Below are positions 1-11,700 of a DNA stretch of 64,000 nt, piece by piece; position 1 is the stretch's first letter, and every line of letters starts with the position of its first letter. The position numbers were made by a program, and so were the translations under genes. Under the pieces are notes generated by a model, which saw only the letters and a program-made list of their open reading frames with translations, was not told the origin of the DNA and ran no database searches. The stretch spans positions 7,006,001 to 7,070,000 of the forward strand of contig OW285187.1 of NCBI GenBank assembly GCA_935421135.1, written 5' to 3'. The stretch comes from Bugulina stolonifera. Taxonomy: Eukaryota > Bryozoa > Gymnolaemata > Cheilostomatida > Bugulidae.

Positions 1-794
1 ATTCAACTTGAAGCTATAGTTTGACAAAGGCCCCAAAGTTTTTGGCCAAATACCAAATTCCCAGGCAGAAATCGCTGAATTTAGTCCTTTTTAATGAATT
101 TCCGATCTGTTGGCATATAAACCATACTTCATTTTTTTCATATTTAAAAGTGTGGTTGCCGCATTCTGTGCAATGCTTTGTGCACAACAACATTGATAAT
201 CTGTGCACAAGTTTTCTACTGAGGGCAAAATTTTCTTCACTACAGAGGAGATAACTCCTTATGCTAATATAGCATACAACTGTCACCTATGAAAAATTTA
301 CAACTTTGTTAACTTTTATTAGTACATGTAATTGCACAGATGCCTCTAAAACATCCAAGTATGCTGTAGTGTTGTTTATTTATCTATTGAGAGTTTGTTA
401 ATCATTGGTAACGTATTGACGTATCTCCTAATCTGGTTTCAGCATCAGTCCAGCGAGTGTAAAATAATATGGATGTACTTTATTATAATAAAAGATGAAG
501 GTGAGGTAGTGTATACTCAGCAACAGAGCACACATGGAACCGCTAATAGAGTGATACAAATATACATAGACAAATGTGTCATGCACGACCTATATGTTAT
601 CCACTTACAGGTGCAATAGGGATTCGAGCTAATTGACCCAAGTTGGAAGCAGAATACACTCTACCATGAAACTAAAGATTTAATTATAACTTCATCGCCA
701 ATAAAACAAGTTTGAAATATAGTATTCATATAAATCAACAAGTAAGAATTTAAGCTAATTTACAATAATTTGCAGGTAGTAACAGTCCAAGTAG
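1..794. other. Noncoding flank
   Basis: AT-rich sequence downstream of the minus-strand CXC-domain gene. Short open frames on both strands show no recognisable domain and no splice-supported continuation. I see no gene here. Confidence 0.6.
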
Positions 795-2610
795 TTATAC
801 ATCCTCTGACTCTGTATCTTCGCCTCCTTCGTCTACTATGTCATCGTCATAGTTCTCACAATTGGTACATTTGCACAGCTCTGTGCAAACAAGACTTTGT
901 TTGAGACATGCACACTGCCCACTTACACATTTGCTCCTCTTGCAGGAGCAATAGACAGTCTGCAACACATTAGGGGGAGCAATTTCACCACTGTGCCAAA
1001 CAACGCTGTATGAACCATCTACTAACTCCCATCCATAGTCAACAGGGCTAGGTGCTCCCATCTTCGGTTTATCAGCTCTTGACCACATTGCTGCAACATA
1101 ATTTGCACGAATAGCATGCATCTTTAGTGATGTTTTACATGGTGGCATGAGGTGACTCGCCCCACCACTGGTTACAAATCGTGCAAATCTGAGCGTGTTG
1201 ACAGATTTCCCTTCATCTCCATAGAGCTTGCAGGTAAAGCCTTCTAGATTTTCAAACAGCTCTTCACTGAGGTTATAGCTACTTCCTAGCTGTTTTAAAG
1301 TTTGTATGTGAAGTTCATCCTTCTTCAATGCCTTGTAAGCTGTTCCTTTTCCAGTAAAGGAACTGGTCACATCACAACCAGTATATGCATGTAGTCCAAG
1401 CAATGCAGAAGTCAACTCTTTTCCAAGAGTGCAAGCTATTGCCTTAATGTTGAGAATCCTTCGCTTGTTCTTACACCCAGTGAGCAACCCAAGCACGTCA
1501 CAAGTGAATTTTTCATTGTGATGCAGAGCGAGGATAGCAACATCTGTATCAATACTACTGATAATTACCGACGAGTGAGATGCGCTTGCGTGGACTCCAT
1601 GAGCTATGAGACGGGTGTCTGCTTCTTCATGGTCTGATTGGAGTTCTTCAACATGAGTTACAATAGGCAGCTGTTGAGGTTGATACCTGTAGCAATAGGC
1701 TTCTGTCTCTGTAGTAATGTAGACATCTAACTGCTGGTTCATTTGGATACCTTTCCAGTGAGTAGCAACAAACTTCAACCAATTCGTTTTGTTTGTTTTA
1801 CTAGATAGATAGTTCTTCCATTGCTGTGGTATTTTGACCTGTGCAGAGCTGATATTAATGACTCCTTGCCGATCAACTGTTTGGTAATTATTTCGCTTCA
1901 GGCGCTCAGCGTCTTTTATACTTAGCTCATAATAGTTATCTATGACAAAGTCTACCCTTGTGGATTTCCATTGCTTGGCTTGAGCCTGTAGCTGATCAAG
2001 AAGTTGTTTTGCTAGCAATCCAAACGTTCCAGGAATCGCTGAAGTGGGAATGCTTTGAATCATAGCCATGGCATCAGCCATCAATGCACAGGGCTGTGGT
2101 AAATTGGTGGTGACAATTTCCTCACAATTACAGTCACCTTCAACAGCTTGCATGAGCTTTGATTTGACTGTCTTGGCGAGTGTTCCATCTGCATTTGCCA
2201 ACGGGATTGATACAGAGCTAAGCGGATACTTGAGGATAGTTTCTAGTTCAACATCTCGTGACCTACTGACAACTAGAAGACGTGCATAGAGTGAACGGTC
2301 ATTTATTTGTAGCTTTGCCTTGGTCTGCTGAAAAGTCTTCTTTTTCTGTATGTTCAGGAATGTACTTACTTTGGATGCTTTGATTGGTGCAAAAAAATCT
2401 TCAGAGTTGCTAAAAATTCTTTTGGCAAAAAAGTTCTGAACTGCTGTTTCACCAACACTGGAGAGAGTTGACAGGTCATCCCGTGTTTTCTTTGAGGCAA
2501 TAACACCAGATACTAAACTAACCAATTCTTCACCATCATAAGTCCACGGGTTGATGAATGAACTTACTGTCTCCATGACTTTGGAAATTGTGTCTTCATC
2601 AGCTTTCATT
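795..2610 (-). CDS. Terminal exon: PIN/XPG-like domain and CXC module
   Basis: This 605-codon exon starts after acceptor TTGTAG|A in phase 2, giving RMKADED, and ends at a stop at 797-795. The frame is open further upstream to 2687, but that part is intron, because the family-like sequence resumes at RMKADED. In full-protein numbering, EEADTR lies near residue 1286, DTDVAIL near 1312 and HAYTGCD near 1368. This spacing of acidic residues resembles the XPG-I/PIN metal-binding core; I infer the fold and have not aligned it. Residues about 1512-1544 form a single CXC (tesmin/TSO1-type) module beginning YCSCKRSKC and ending CKCTNCEN. An acidic tail follows. Standard CXC proteins usually carry two such modules; here I see one. 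Confidence 0.75.
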
Positions 2611-5600
2611 CTACAAGATGGTTGTATTTCATAAAACTCAAGTTTATTTACCAACCAATTGAAACACGCTTCATCTAAATTTTCCACATCTCATCTTACT
2701 ATCATTCTCGTAGCGTCAACATGAAAATTTACCATTAAAAAGTATGCTAAGCTAGTCACATTTTGCAATCTACAAACATACTGAACAAATTTTAATACTA
2801 CTCATAGTGTCTCAGTCATCAGTAATTGGAGATTACAGACACTTAAATACTGTAAAATATAGAGTATGAATTTTGCACTGCATAAAACACATATTTACCT
2901 AGGTTCACTCAGATATTTTGATAATGTTTCACCAGAGCCCATATTTGCCATCGTTTCACATTCCCGCGCAATCGCTGCTCTTTCTGACTGTGTAAGGTAC
3001 CAACGGTGCACAGCTCCTAAGGAAACATTATTTGTTATGAGAACAATAATAAGTACAAGGTTGTGCATGTACATGTAAATTTACAGTCACCAAGTAGAGA
3101 TGAGGCTGTAATAACATGTACATTACAAGCACCAAACATGTAGTCATGTTCATTTTCACTAGAATTATATGTATTGATATGACAGTAAGTTATGTGAAAC
3201 GCACCTCGATTTAATGTTATTCCTCGGAGCCCTCCTGATTTCTTGGTGTCTTTGTTTACTGTCTGCTCTATAGCTTGATCTCCAGCGACACTCGAGAATG
3301 GCTCATTGTTTAAGTGCTGCAGAGTCCAACTTCCTCTGTCATCAATCATTGCTTTGTAGATGGAGGGATGCGTGTGTGGTAGCGTCATCATTTCAGCCCA
3401 ATACACAGAGCCATACCTAAAATTCAGGACCCACAAACTGAATAAGAATTAAACATTAGAACGTTGTGGGAAGAAAATTAGAAGAATCATTTCATGCTAT
3501 TGCAAGTAACATTAATGCTGGGCAGAAAATTATTACTACATAATTCAGTTATTACAGTTGACAACTCTTACCTTGAGTAATTCTGTCGGTCCATCATAAA
3601 GAAATAGGGCAGCATCAGACGTAGACAGTGAACATGGGAGATCCAGTCCGACTCATGAGTGGATCAAATAAACATCAGAAGTATTCCAACCATTTGAAGA
3701 TACATGTTCCAGAATTGCGATGTCACACTTGTTTGGTTTGTTACGTATTCTTGATACTTTCCACACAGATCAAACAGCTCAGATCCTTCTTCTGCATTTG
3801 TTGAGTATAGCAATTCAATGTTTGCTTCAAGATTATCAAGTTTTAATTCTTCATGATTGCTCAGGAAATGTTCAATTTGAAGCCTGGCTAATGCTTCGTA
3901 GAGAACTTTATGAGCATAAAGAGCCCTGTTATACATGTGACCTGAGATTACACCAGACATAGAGCCACTAGCAATAACACCGGCTTCGATGAGAATATCC
4001 TCAAATCCAGACATTCGGAACAGCTTTCCAATAGTCCCCATAAATGCCATTGAGGTGTGAAACTCTCCTAGCCGCAACACTAGTCTCCGTTTTAAGGTTT
4101 CATCCTTCCACCGTATCTGTTGGGCCTTACTGTACATAGCCTGATCAAACACAACTGTTATTGAGTCCAGTTCTAAAGAGTTAGCTTGATCAACGCAACA
4201 TTGTAATACATATGAGATGGTATCTGTGTCTGTGGCGGGGGCCTCAATGACGTTTAGATAGTGAAGCTTTGATTTCGACAATAGAGAGTCTACACTAGAT
4301 TGCTGTTTTTGAAACCCAGTCCAACATGGTAGCAGCTCGCTAGAGCTATGTTTCATGGCAATAAAGGCGAACTCTTTAACAATTGATTTCATTAATTTCG
4401 AGGTGCTAGCTTCAGCCGAATTCTCAACTGGTACTTGTATAGTCTGGCAATGTTTCTTTCCTAGATAGTGAGGCTGGAGCATAATTGAAGGTGGATCTAT
4501 TGTACGAATTCTTCGACTGACAAGGGTGGTTGATAAAGGCTGTACAAGCTCACCATGAGAAATGGAAGGCACGCTCTGAAACATAATGCCATTTACATGA
4601 TGTGTTGATCCAGAGCCACTTAGCGTTTCCTCACTGAAATCTATGTTGTCATATACGAGCACTGTTGGAGCCTTTTTCTGGAAGCCACTGGGAGTTTTCA
4701 CCGGTTCTTTTAGCATTTTAGTGGCAATAGCTGTCTCTCCACGACTGACGGTGTCATAGCTGACTGAATGGCCAAAATGATTTAGAAGTGAAATAATATG
4801 AGCTGACCTAGTCAAGTGTTTTAATGTCATTCCCAGTGCCAGAGACTTAGGAGTTTGAATATGCCCATTGTTGCTCAGGTAGATGATGTCTTGGGATATT
4901 GACAGAATCTTTGAATGCAAATCTGGATTAATAACCTGAAACTTAGTTTCACTAGGTATATCATTGGAAACACCACAAACTAGGGACACAAAGTTATATA
5001 GCAATGGTGGTACCGCTTGTTCAGCATCATTGATGGTTAGCCTCTGAGCATTTGGTGGCCACGTGGTACTGTATTTGTGTTGTTTTATAACATCCCGGAT
5101 GCCTATACCACTGTAATAGCAGTTCTGCATCATTTGACAGTCACCAGTTGCTAAGTTAAGATCACTATCACAGCCTTCCTGATCATCATCATCATCATCG
5201 TCATCACTGTCAATGGTGCTATAGGCTGAGAGTTCAGTGAACGATGCGCTGGTACAGTATACTAGCTCACTAGCCGATCGCTGCCGAGGTTGATCATATT
5301 TATGCTGAGGATAATAACGCTGCAACAGTGTTTTCATCCGGTCATTCCTATCAAAGACACATACATGTACACAATTTTGAAAATACAAATCGCTAAACAA
5401 TAAAAGTTATCTGTCCCTACCCTTTATCTGTATGTGTATGCAGGTGTACAAGTTAAATTTATTCATGCCTAGTCATAAGAAAGACAAACCAAGGGCTCTG
5501 CTAGAACTAGATTTGCATATTATTGCAGGATTTTTTGTCAGCAAACAAAGCTTTATGATATCTAGTCAGCATCAACAGACACCTGGTCTCTCCCCCCCCT

Positions 5601-7143
5601 CCCATTGACAAGTAGAACATACCAACATACCTACTAATGTTAGGTCTGTCATCATACTTGTTGTGTAGGTCCCGTAATGTCGACATAGATAGATACTCTT
5701 TATTACTCAACAAACGCCTCTCCACAACTTCTTTACAAAAGCTGGGGCTAAGATCACCTGAGAAACGCAACTCCTGACTAAAACAACAAAGGTTTTACAA
5801 ATATAAATAATAAATTATTCCGGGCTGTTAGCTGGAAAATATTTGCAAACCAATAATAACGGCCTCTTCTTGAACTACAGTCTTGATTAATTTGAGCAGT
5901 TGTTATTTCAGTGTAAAATGGTAGATATTATTCACCCACCTTGCAAAACATGAAGATGTGGATTCATCAGGTTTATTATAGACATCTTGTACATACTGGA
6001 AGTAGCAACGCCTGTGATAGCACATTTCTTGGGCTACAGCATCAGTAACAAAATGTACTAGAATATTTTCATCTTCCTTTCGCTTAGCAGCTTCTTTCAG
6101 CTTTCCTTTAACAAAATGAATTTTAATTTATTTTCAACATGAACATGTTGAAGAAAGTGGAAAAATGGGTATACTCAAAGCTGTTTAGCTCTGCACTAAG
6201 ATGTATATCAACCACCAAAGCCTGGTAACAAAGCAAAACTATATTAGTTATACAATATATATATACAGGTAATTGTTAAAATAGCAGTAATTAAACAAAC
6301 CTCCATCTTTTGTTTTGGCAGTCATCAGTTTATCACGTTTCAGTTTAGAATTGAAGGAATAACGCTTTTCTTTCTTCCCACATATAACACAGAGCTTTGG
6401 TAGGATTGTGGCTGATGCTGTTTTAACAGAAGCTGTTGAGCGTAGCCGCTTTGGCTCAGGTGGAACTGGCGCCCCAGTGCTAATGTTGCTATCATCCTGA
6501 GATAGTCTCTAGAAAGCATAGGATGTAACTCCAGATTAGTTCAGATTACTTGAACATAGTGACACAATACAAGATCACAAGAAACAGTATAATTCCTTGC
6601 ATTGAATCTATCTATAATGTAAATGCATAACAATTGAAATTCAAATGTTCATGTTCTGTTGCAGTTTTCATTTGGATCCGTTCACTCAACAATGTGGCTG
6701 ATCATACATTTGTCATATTTGATATTACATTATTAAAATATAATAAGTGATGAGGTATAACCATAACTTAACTTGCAGTGAAAATATCAAAAAAGGCTTT
6801 ATTACCACCAGACCAGGTAAATAAAATTCTTACTTATCTACTTTACTACTATAACTATTCTATGCCATGAAATTTAATTTTTCTGCTAGTCACATACCTT
6901 TTCTAGAGACTTTTTTGCCATACTCAACTTTTTTCTGCTTGTAATTCTTATATAACATGTGTTGTGAACCATTGAGTCATCTTTTAGTTCACAAAGAACT
7001 TTAATGGCTATTGACTTTGCAGGCTCCTTATCTAACAGCTTCCACTCATCACTAAATATCTTTAGTTTGTGAAATTTATTGGGAGAAATGTTTGTCAGAG
7101 CTGCTGATCTACTTGTACTGTTAAAATGGCATATGCAAGCCAT
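795..7143 (-). CDS. PIN/XPG-like plus CXC-domain protein, eight exons, one internal TGA
   Basis: Exons on the minus strand: 7143-6898, 6508-6301, 6105-5940, 5777-5631, 5347-3572, 3416-3205, 3016-2899, 2610-795. All junctions are GT/AG and their phases match, giving exactly 1,563 codons including the final stop. Exons 1-3 carry Cys/His pairs (LCVICGK, then MCYHRRCY) that look like a zinc-binding module. Exon 5 starts with a basic stretch and an Asp run (eight D). The last exon holds spaced acidic motifs (EEADTR, DTDVAIL, TGCD) like a PIN/XPG nuclease core, and a Cys-rich CXC module. I recall similar proteins as a multicopy, probably transposon-related family in cnidarians and sponges; I cannot search. 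The function is unknown; DNA binding or cleavage is inferred. Codon 817 is TGA (3666-3664), after which the frame stays open for 745 codons. The start at 7143 is the ATG before CICHF, but more upstream sequence is possible. Confidence 0.8.
3664..3666 (-). other. In-frame TGA inside exon 5
   Basis: The codon sits between ILLMFI and STHESDWISH. The same frame then runs to a good donor (CTCAAG|GTAAGAG at 3572/3571) and through three more exons. In remembered relatives of this family the position holds arginine, so a CGA-to-TGA transition, typical of CpG decay, is the simplest origin. No other frameshift or stop was found across 1,563 codons, so the lesion is recent, polymorphic, a sequencing error or read through. 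Confidence 0.75.
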
Positions 7144-8574
7144 AATTACAATGGCTAATTTACATTTTAAGATCAAATAAATGTAAAGAGCAGAATGAAT
7201 TGATTGAAAACCTTCTGCTATCAACATGACAGGAAGTGCACGCAACTAACCAATGAAAGTTAGCGTAGGGAGGATTCCAATATTTTCCAACATCGAGTAA
7301 AGAGCAGACAACTCCACTTTTAAAAATTTCGAAAATATTAAATTTTCACCCCTTTGTCAAGTGATTTCGAGGGGTTAGTAAGTGGATTTGAATTCCCCAT
7401 GTTTTAATCTATCTGTACACAAAAAATTGTGTAGATTGGAGAGGTCAGGAGCGAAAAGTCATAATTTTGCTGCTTGGCTGATGGACTATAGCCAAATTTT
7501 CCAGGTGAGGAGCAACTTGAATGGATCCTGGCTATATTTTACTCCCCAGCCTTCGCCAGCAGCAGGACAGGCATATTGTAAGAATTCAGGATTTCGAGAG
7601 TCAAAAATAATAATGGCATTGGCATTCCATAATAACATTTGCTATTAACAGGGGAGCTGATAGTATCAATATCGAGGAGGACCATCTGGAAGTGCTATAG
7701 CCAAGAACATGTCAGCTAAATGCTAGGGGATTGAATCGAAATAAGAGGGAGAAGAAAAGTCAGAGTGAAAAGGGCTGAACTGAAAGCAGAAGAAGTAGTA
7801 GGCGGCAAAGAGAAGGGTTGTGCGTGTAGAGACTTGGAAAGAGAAGTGAGAAGCAGAATAGAGAGTTTAGAGATGGAGGAAAGGCACTGCAGACAGGAAA
7901 GGTGCTGCAGAGAAGGAGTAATAGAGATTGGAGGGGAAACTGGAGGATATAGGGGAGAGAGGCTAGTAAAGGAAAGGTGGAGGAGAGAAAGGCAGAACAC
8001 TGAAAGAATGTGAGATAGAGAATATTTGGCCCTGGTTGAAGCCAAGAAAAAAGGAGAGAAGAAATTGATGATTCCATGATGGTATTGGAGACGATTGGTG
8101 TGCAGATAGTCTGTTCAGTCATATGATTTAAATATTATGGTATTTTAGCTGCTCTACAAATTTTTACTATATCCTAAAGTCAGACATATAAAAACGATCT
8201 TGAGAATGTGATGACGTATCACAACATAATATAAATATATTATTTTCATTTTGTGTAGATTTAAAAAATACTTTTGTGAGCTAAAATGAGAATAAGAACT
8301 GAACATACAGTAACTAGAATAAAGTGACAATACATTGGAAGGGTAACCCTGGAGGTAAAGTAACATAGGGGAAAACTATTGCAGATAAGTTGATGATGTA
8401 ATCTGTGTAATATGTTCAAGTGTACTAATGATAGGTATCACAGTATAAGGAAATTCTAGTTAATATAGTGTCATAATAGGCAACAAAAGTATAAAATATA
8501 CATACATTGTACATGTTGTGTAATAGTAAGTTGAATTACAACACATTAAGTCAAATATAATATTATCAATTCTA
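7144..8574. other. Intergenic region between the CXC gene and the T-box gene
   Basis: The stretch holds the 5' flank of the CXC gene, a purine-rich block at about 7738-8070 and AT-rich DNA. No gene is supported. The open frames on both strands over the purine-rich block come from its biased composition. Confidence 0.5.
7738..8070 (+). repeat. Purine-rich strand-asymmetric block
   Basis: About 330 bp in which the plus strand is mostly A and G (runs such as GGAGGAAAGG and GGAGAGAGGC). It is open in several frames on both strands only because it lacks T on one strand. No tandem unit is clear. Confidence 0.6.
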
Positions 8575-8580
8575 TTTATT
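8575..8580 (-). terminator. Candidate polyadenylation signal AATAAA for the T-box gene
   Basis: The plus strand reads TTTATT, about 145 nt downstream of the T-box stop codon. It is a canonical hexamer at a plausible distance, but the hexamer is common in AT-rich DNA. Confidence 0.4.
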
Positions 8581-8724
8581 TTACTTCTAAAAATAATTTT
8601 TTGTGGTCTAATAAAGAAGGCTTTGAAATACTATCTATAACATTACATACATGTTTCAATAAAGGGACAAGGGTTTTTAATTGTTTGTTGGCACAGACTT
8701 TGAGCGATTTGGCAACCTGTATTG

Positions 8725-11700
8725 TCACAAGCCTGCTTGGTCAGTGTGTAGAGAATTGGATGAACATGATTTCTGTTCTTCTAAGCTTTCTATTTTTGGG
8801 TTTTTCTGTCCATGGAAAGAATTGGTACCTGTCAGCAATGATCCAGTACTGCCCATTGCTCCTGTATTATTCTGAACTGTATTTCTCTCAGCATAGTTTA
8901 TTAATAACGGTGGTTGAAGTGTTGTTTGTTGTATTCTATTGAATTCATCTGTAAAAGACACATTATTTCTCCCATCTTGCTCCTTCACTGCTGTCATCAG
9001 CGGGTAGTTGTTCCAAAGGTGATGCTGACTGGATGGCCAGGCAAAACCATTCAGATCTGTCGGAATAAAAGTGGTATGATCAAACTCGTTCTCCTTTTCT
9101 ATTTGCTCAAAGGTTTTCTGCAAATGCACATTACTCTGAACATTTCTCAACCAGTTCTTAATGTTCCGTCGTGGTTGTGCAAAGGATGGATTTGAGGGCA
9201 TAGTTTGAAAGCCATTTGCATTCGGATGATACTGGTTTCCATAGTACGTGTTCATATGATTGTATCCAATCTGTGGTTGATATCCTGGGTGCGGGAATTC
9301 AGACAACGGTTGTGGATGGTAGTATTCACAATGGTTTGGATACATGTGATTTCTCATTGCTGAGTTGGGCGGTTCGTATTTCGCCACAACTAGACGGGAA
9401 TTGTGTTGATGATCCAATGAGCATTGGCTGTGTTTCCGCCTCAGCTGAGTTCCTGCTGTCTTCACCAATGCAGTTTCTCCATTTTTCATAGTTGTTAATT
9501 TTCTTTCCAAGGTTGAGCCACCATTGCTAAAGATTATTAATAGAATTGAACATTTTCAGATGGGATGCATGATAACTAATTATGCCGGTGTAAGGGTTAA
9601 ATGCTTTAGCCTACAGTTCAGCAGTTAAAACACTGCATTTGTTGTAAAATATATACATGTACAGGCATATCCACAGTATGTACATTACTTACGTATATAC
9701 ATGTACATGTATATGTATGTACGTTACTTATGTATGTACGTTACTTATGTATGTACGTTACTTATGTATGTACGTTACTTATGTATGTACGTTACTTATG
9801 TATGTACGTTACTTATGTATGTACGTTACTTATGTATATACATGTACATGCATATTAGTGATAATGGGTTAAGTGTCACTACCAAGTCGAATGCAATATG
9901 GGTACATGTACTTTCAATGCTGGAACATCCATTCATATTTCTTTTTCTCGTAAACATACAATAATTAAGACAGGCTAAGTTATCAAGGATATTCATTAAC
10001 TAAATACTTCTCTGTGCAATTACAGGAAGATTTATCTTCTCTCAGGTCTGTAACAACCAGGGAGTAAGGTGGGCATTTGCCTCCCCAGAAATCTGCCCAA
10101 ACACAAATAGTTGTTGGTGTTAACACTCAAAATTAAACTCTGAGTACACTTATCACAAATTTGTAACCAGTAAATTATAATCTGAAAGGCAGTGTGGTTG
10201 AATTTGATGAAGAACATTTTAAGCTACTTTTAGTATCAGTCTGGGCAGTGCGATGCTCTGGCCTGGACTTTTTGCTCCGAAGCCAAAAATAGTTGTTACA
10301 GCCCTGTCTTCTCCATACTCCGTCTAACAGCTGTAAAAGGAATTGCTTAGTTAAAAGTCATTCCACCACTAGTTAAAATGTGAAATGACCCTGAATTGTT
10401 TGATAAATTCTTCCAGGGACTATTAATTTACCTAAGGTAGCTATGATAAATACCTATGATAATTGCATATACAGTGTACAAAATTTTCGATCTGTAGAAC
10501 TTAAATATGCAACAGAAATTCACATTGATCAAAAATTATACATGTACAGGTATATATTAAACAACTGTGTAAAGGCACGGTTCCACGAGAGGCCTTGATT
10601 AATATTCAACCAATAATATAAGCTAACGTTTGATAAATTATATAACTGGAGTCGTTGTATCTGATGTTAATCAATTACAACAGCGCTCTGTGACGCCGGG
10701 GACTGAACATGCTACTATTTTGGTCTTTGCATAACTGAACAAGCGGCATGCCGACTTGCTCTAGAACGAGGATCGATTGGCTGAAAATGAACAATCAGCT
10801 TCTCGTGTAGCTGGCCTTTAAGCAAGCTGTAGCATACCAGCTCTTTATGCGCTTGCATGCACATCTATGTATCCAACCCATATATACATGACGTACAAGT
10901 ATGTACATGTATAGCTAAAAGCTTGAAAAAGCTTTTCTATCACAAAATCTTATGCAACTAATTATTAGAACATCTGCCAACTGATTAAGTGAGTAACACA
11001 ACAGATACGTTTGACAAGTAATTCGTAATAGTCTACTTGTACCTATCATGACTCTCTCTGAATCCTTTGGCAAACGGATTGTATTCCACTTTCAACTCAG
11101 TGATCTGAAATTCATACCAACGATGATAGAGTTCAACTTCTACTCGACCAATACAAATTTATGAATTCTTTTAATGCGACACAAATGTGAAAAGCGCTGC
11201 TGGCAGTCTTGAGGCACAAGAGCTAAAAGTGGTAAACTAATGTATGATTTAAAATTATAGTTTATCAAATTTAATGCTGAATCATTTTGCATAGAGTTTC
11301 TACTTCACTGTCGCTCATTATGAAAGCTGTCCCATAACAAATAATACGCCTTCTATCTTGAATGCCAACTATTAATTAAAAACTATTTGTTGATCATCCA
11401 TATTTCAAAACTGACTCCACTAATTTACAAAAACTTCTTTTTAGTACTCTAATAAAGTCTTCATTGAAGTAAAATTGGTAAAGTATTAATTCATACAATG
11501 CAATTTAGGAAGACCTACAGTGGTATTCTGGTATGCTGTTACTGCGATGAATGCAGTTTCTGGAAAGGTAAAGAATTGTGATGGTTGATTTCTTCCTTCA
11601 GGTGTTATAATCAGCCGAGGTTGGTACTTGTGCATCGAGTTGAGGAGTAGCTGTTTATAACAAATCAAAATGTAATTTAGTTTAATATACACACATGTAC

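Noticed and set aside
2611..2687. Upstream extension of the last CXC-gene exon
   Set aside because: The frame is open, but the acceptor at 2611 (TTGTAG) keeps phase with the previous exon, while using the upstream part would break it.
7716..8122. Three open frames over the purine-rich block
   Set aside because: Composition bias alone explains their openness; Leu/Ser-rich on one strand and Glu/Arg-rich on the other.
9657..9964. Met/Tyr/Cys/Thr-rich plus-strand frames
   Set aside because: They are translations of the 17-bp tandem repeat in a T-box intron.
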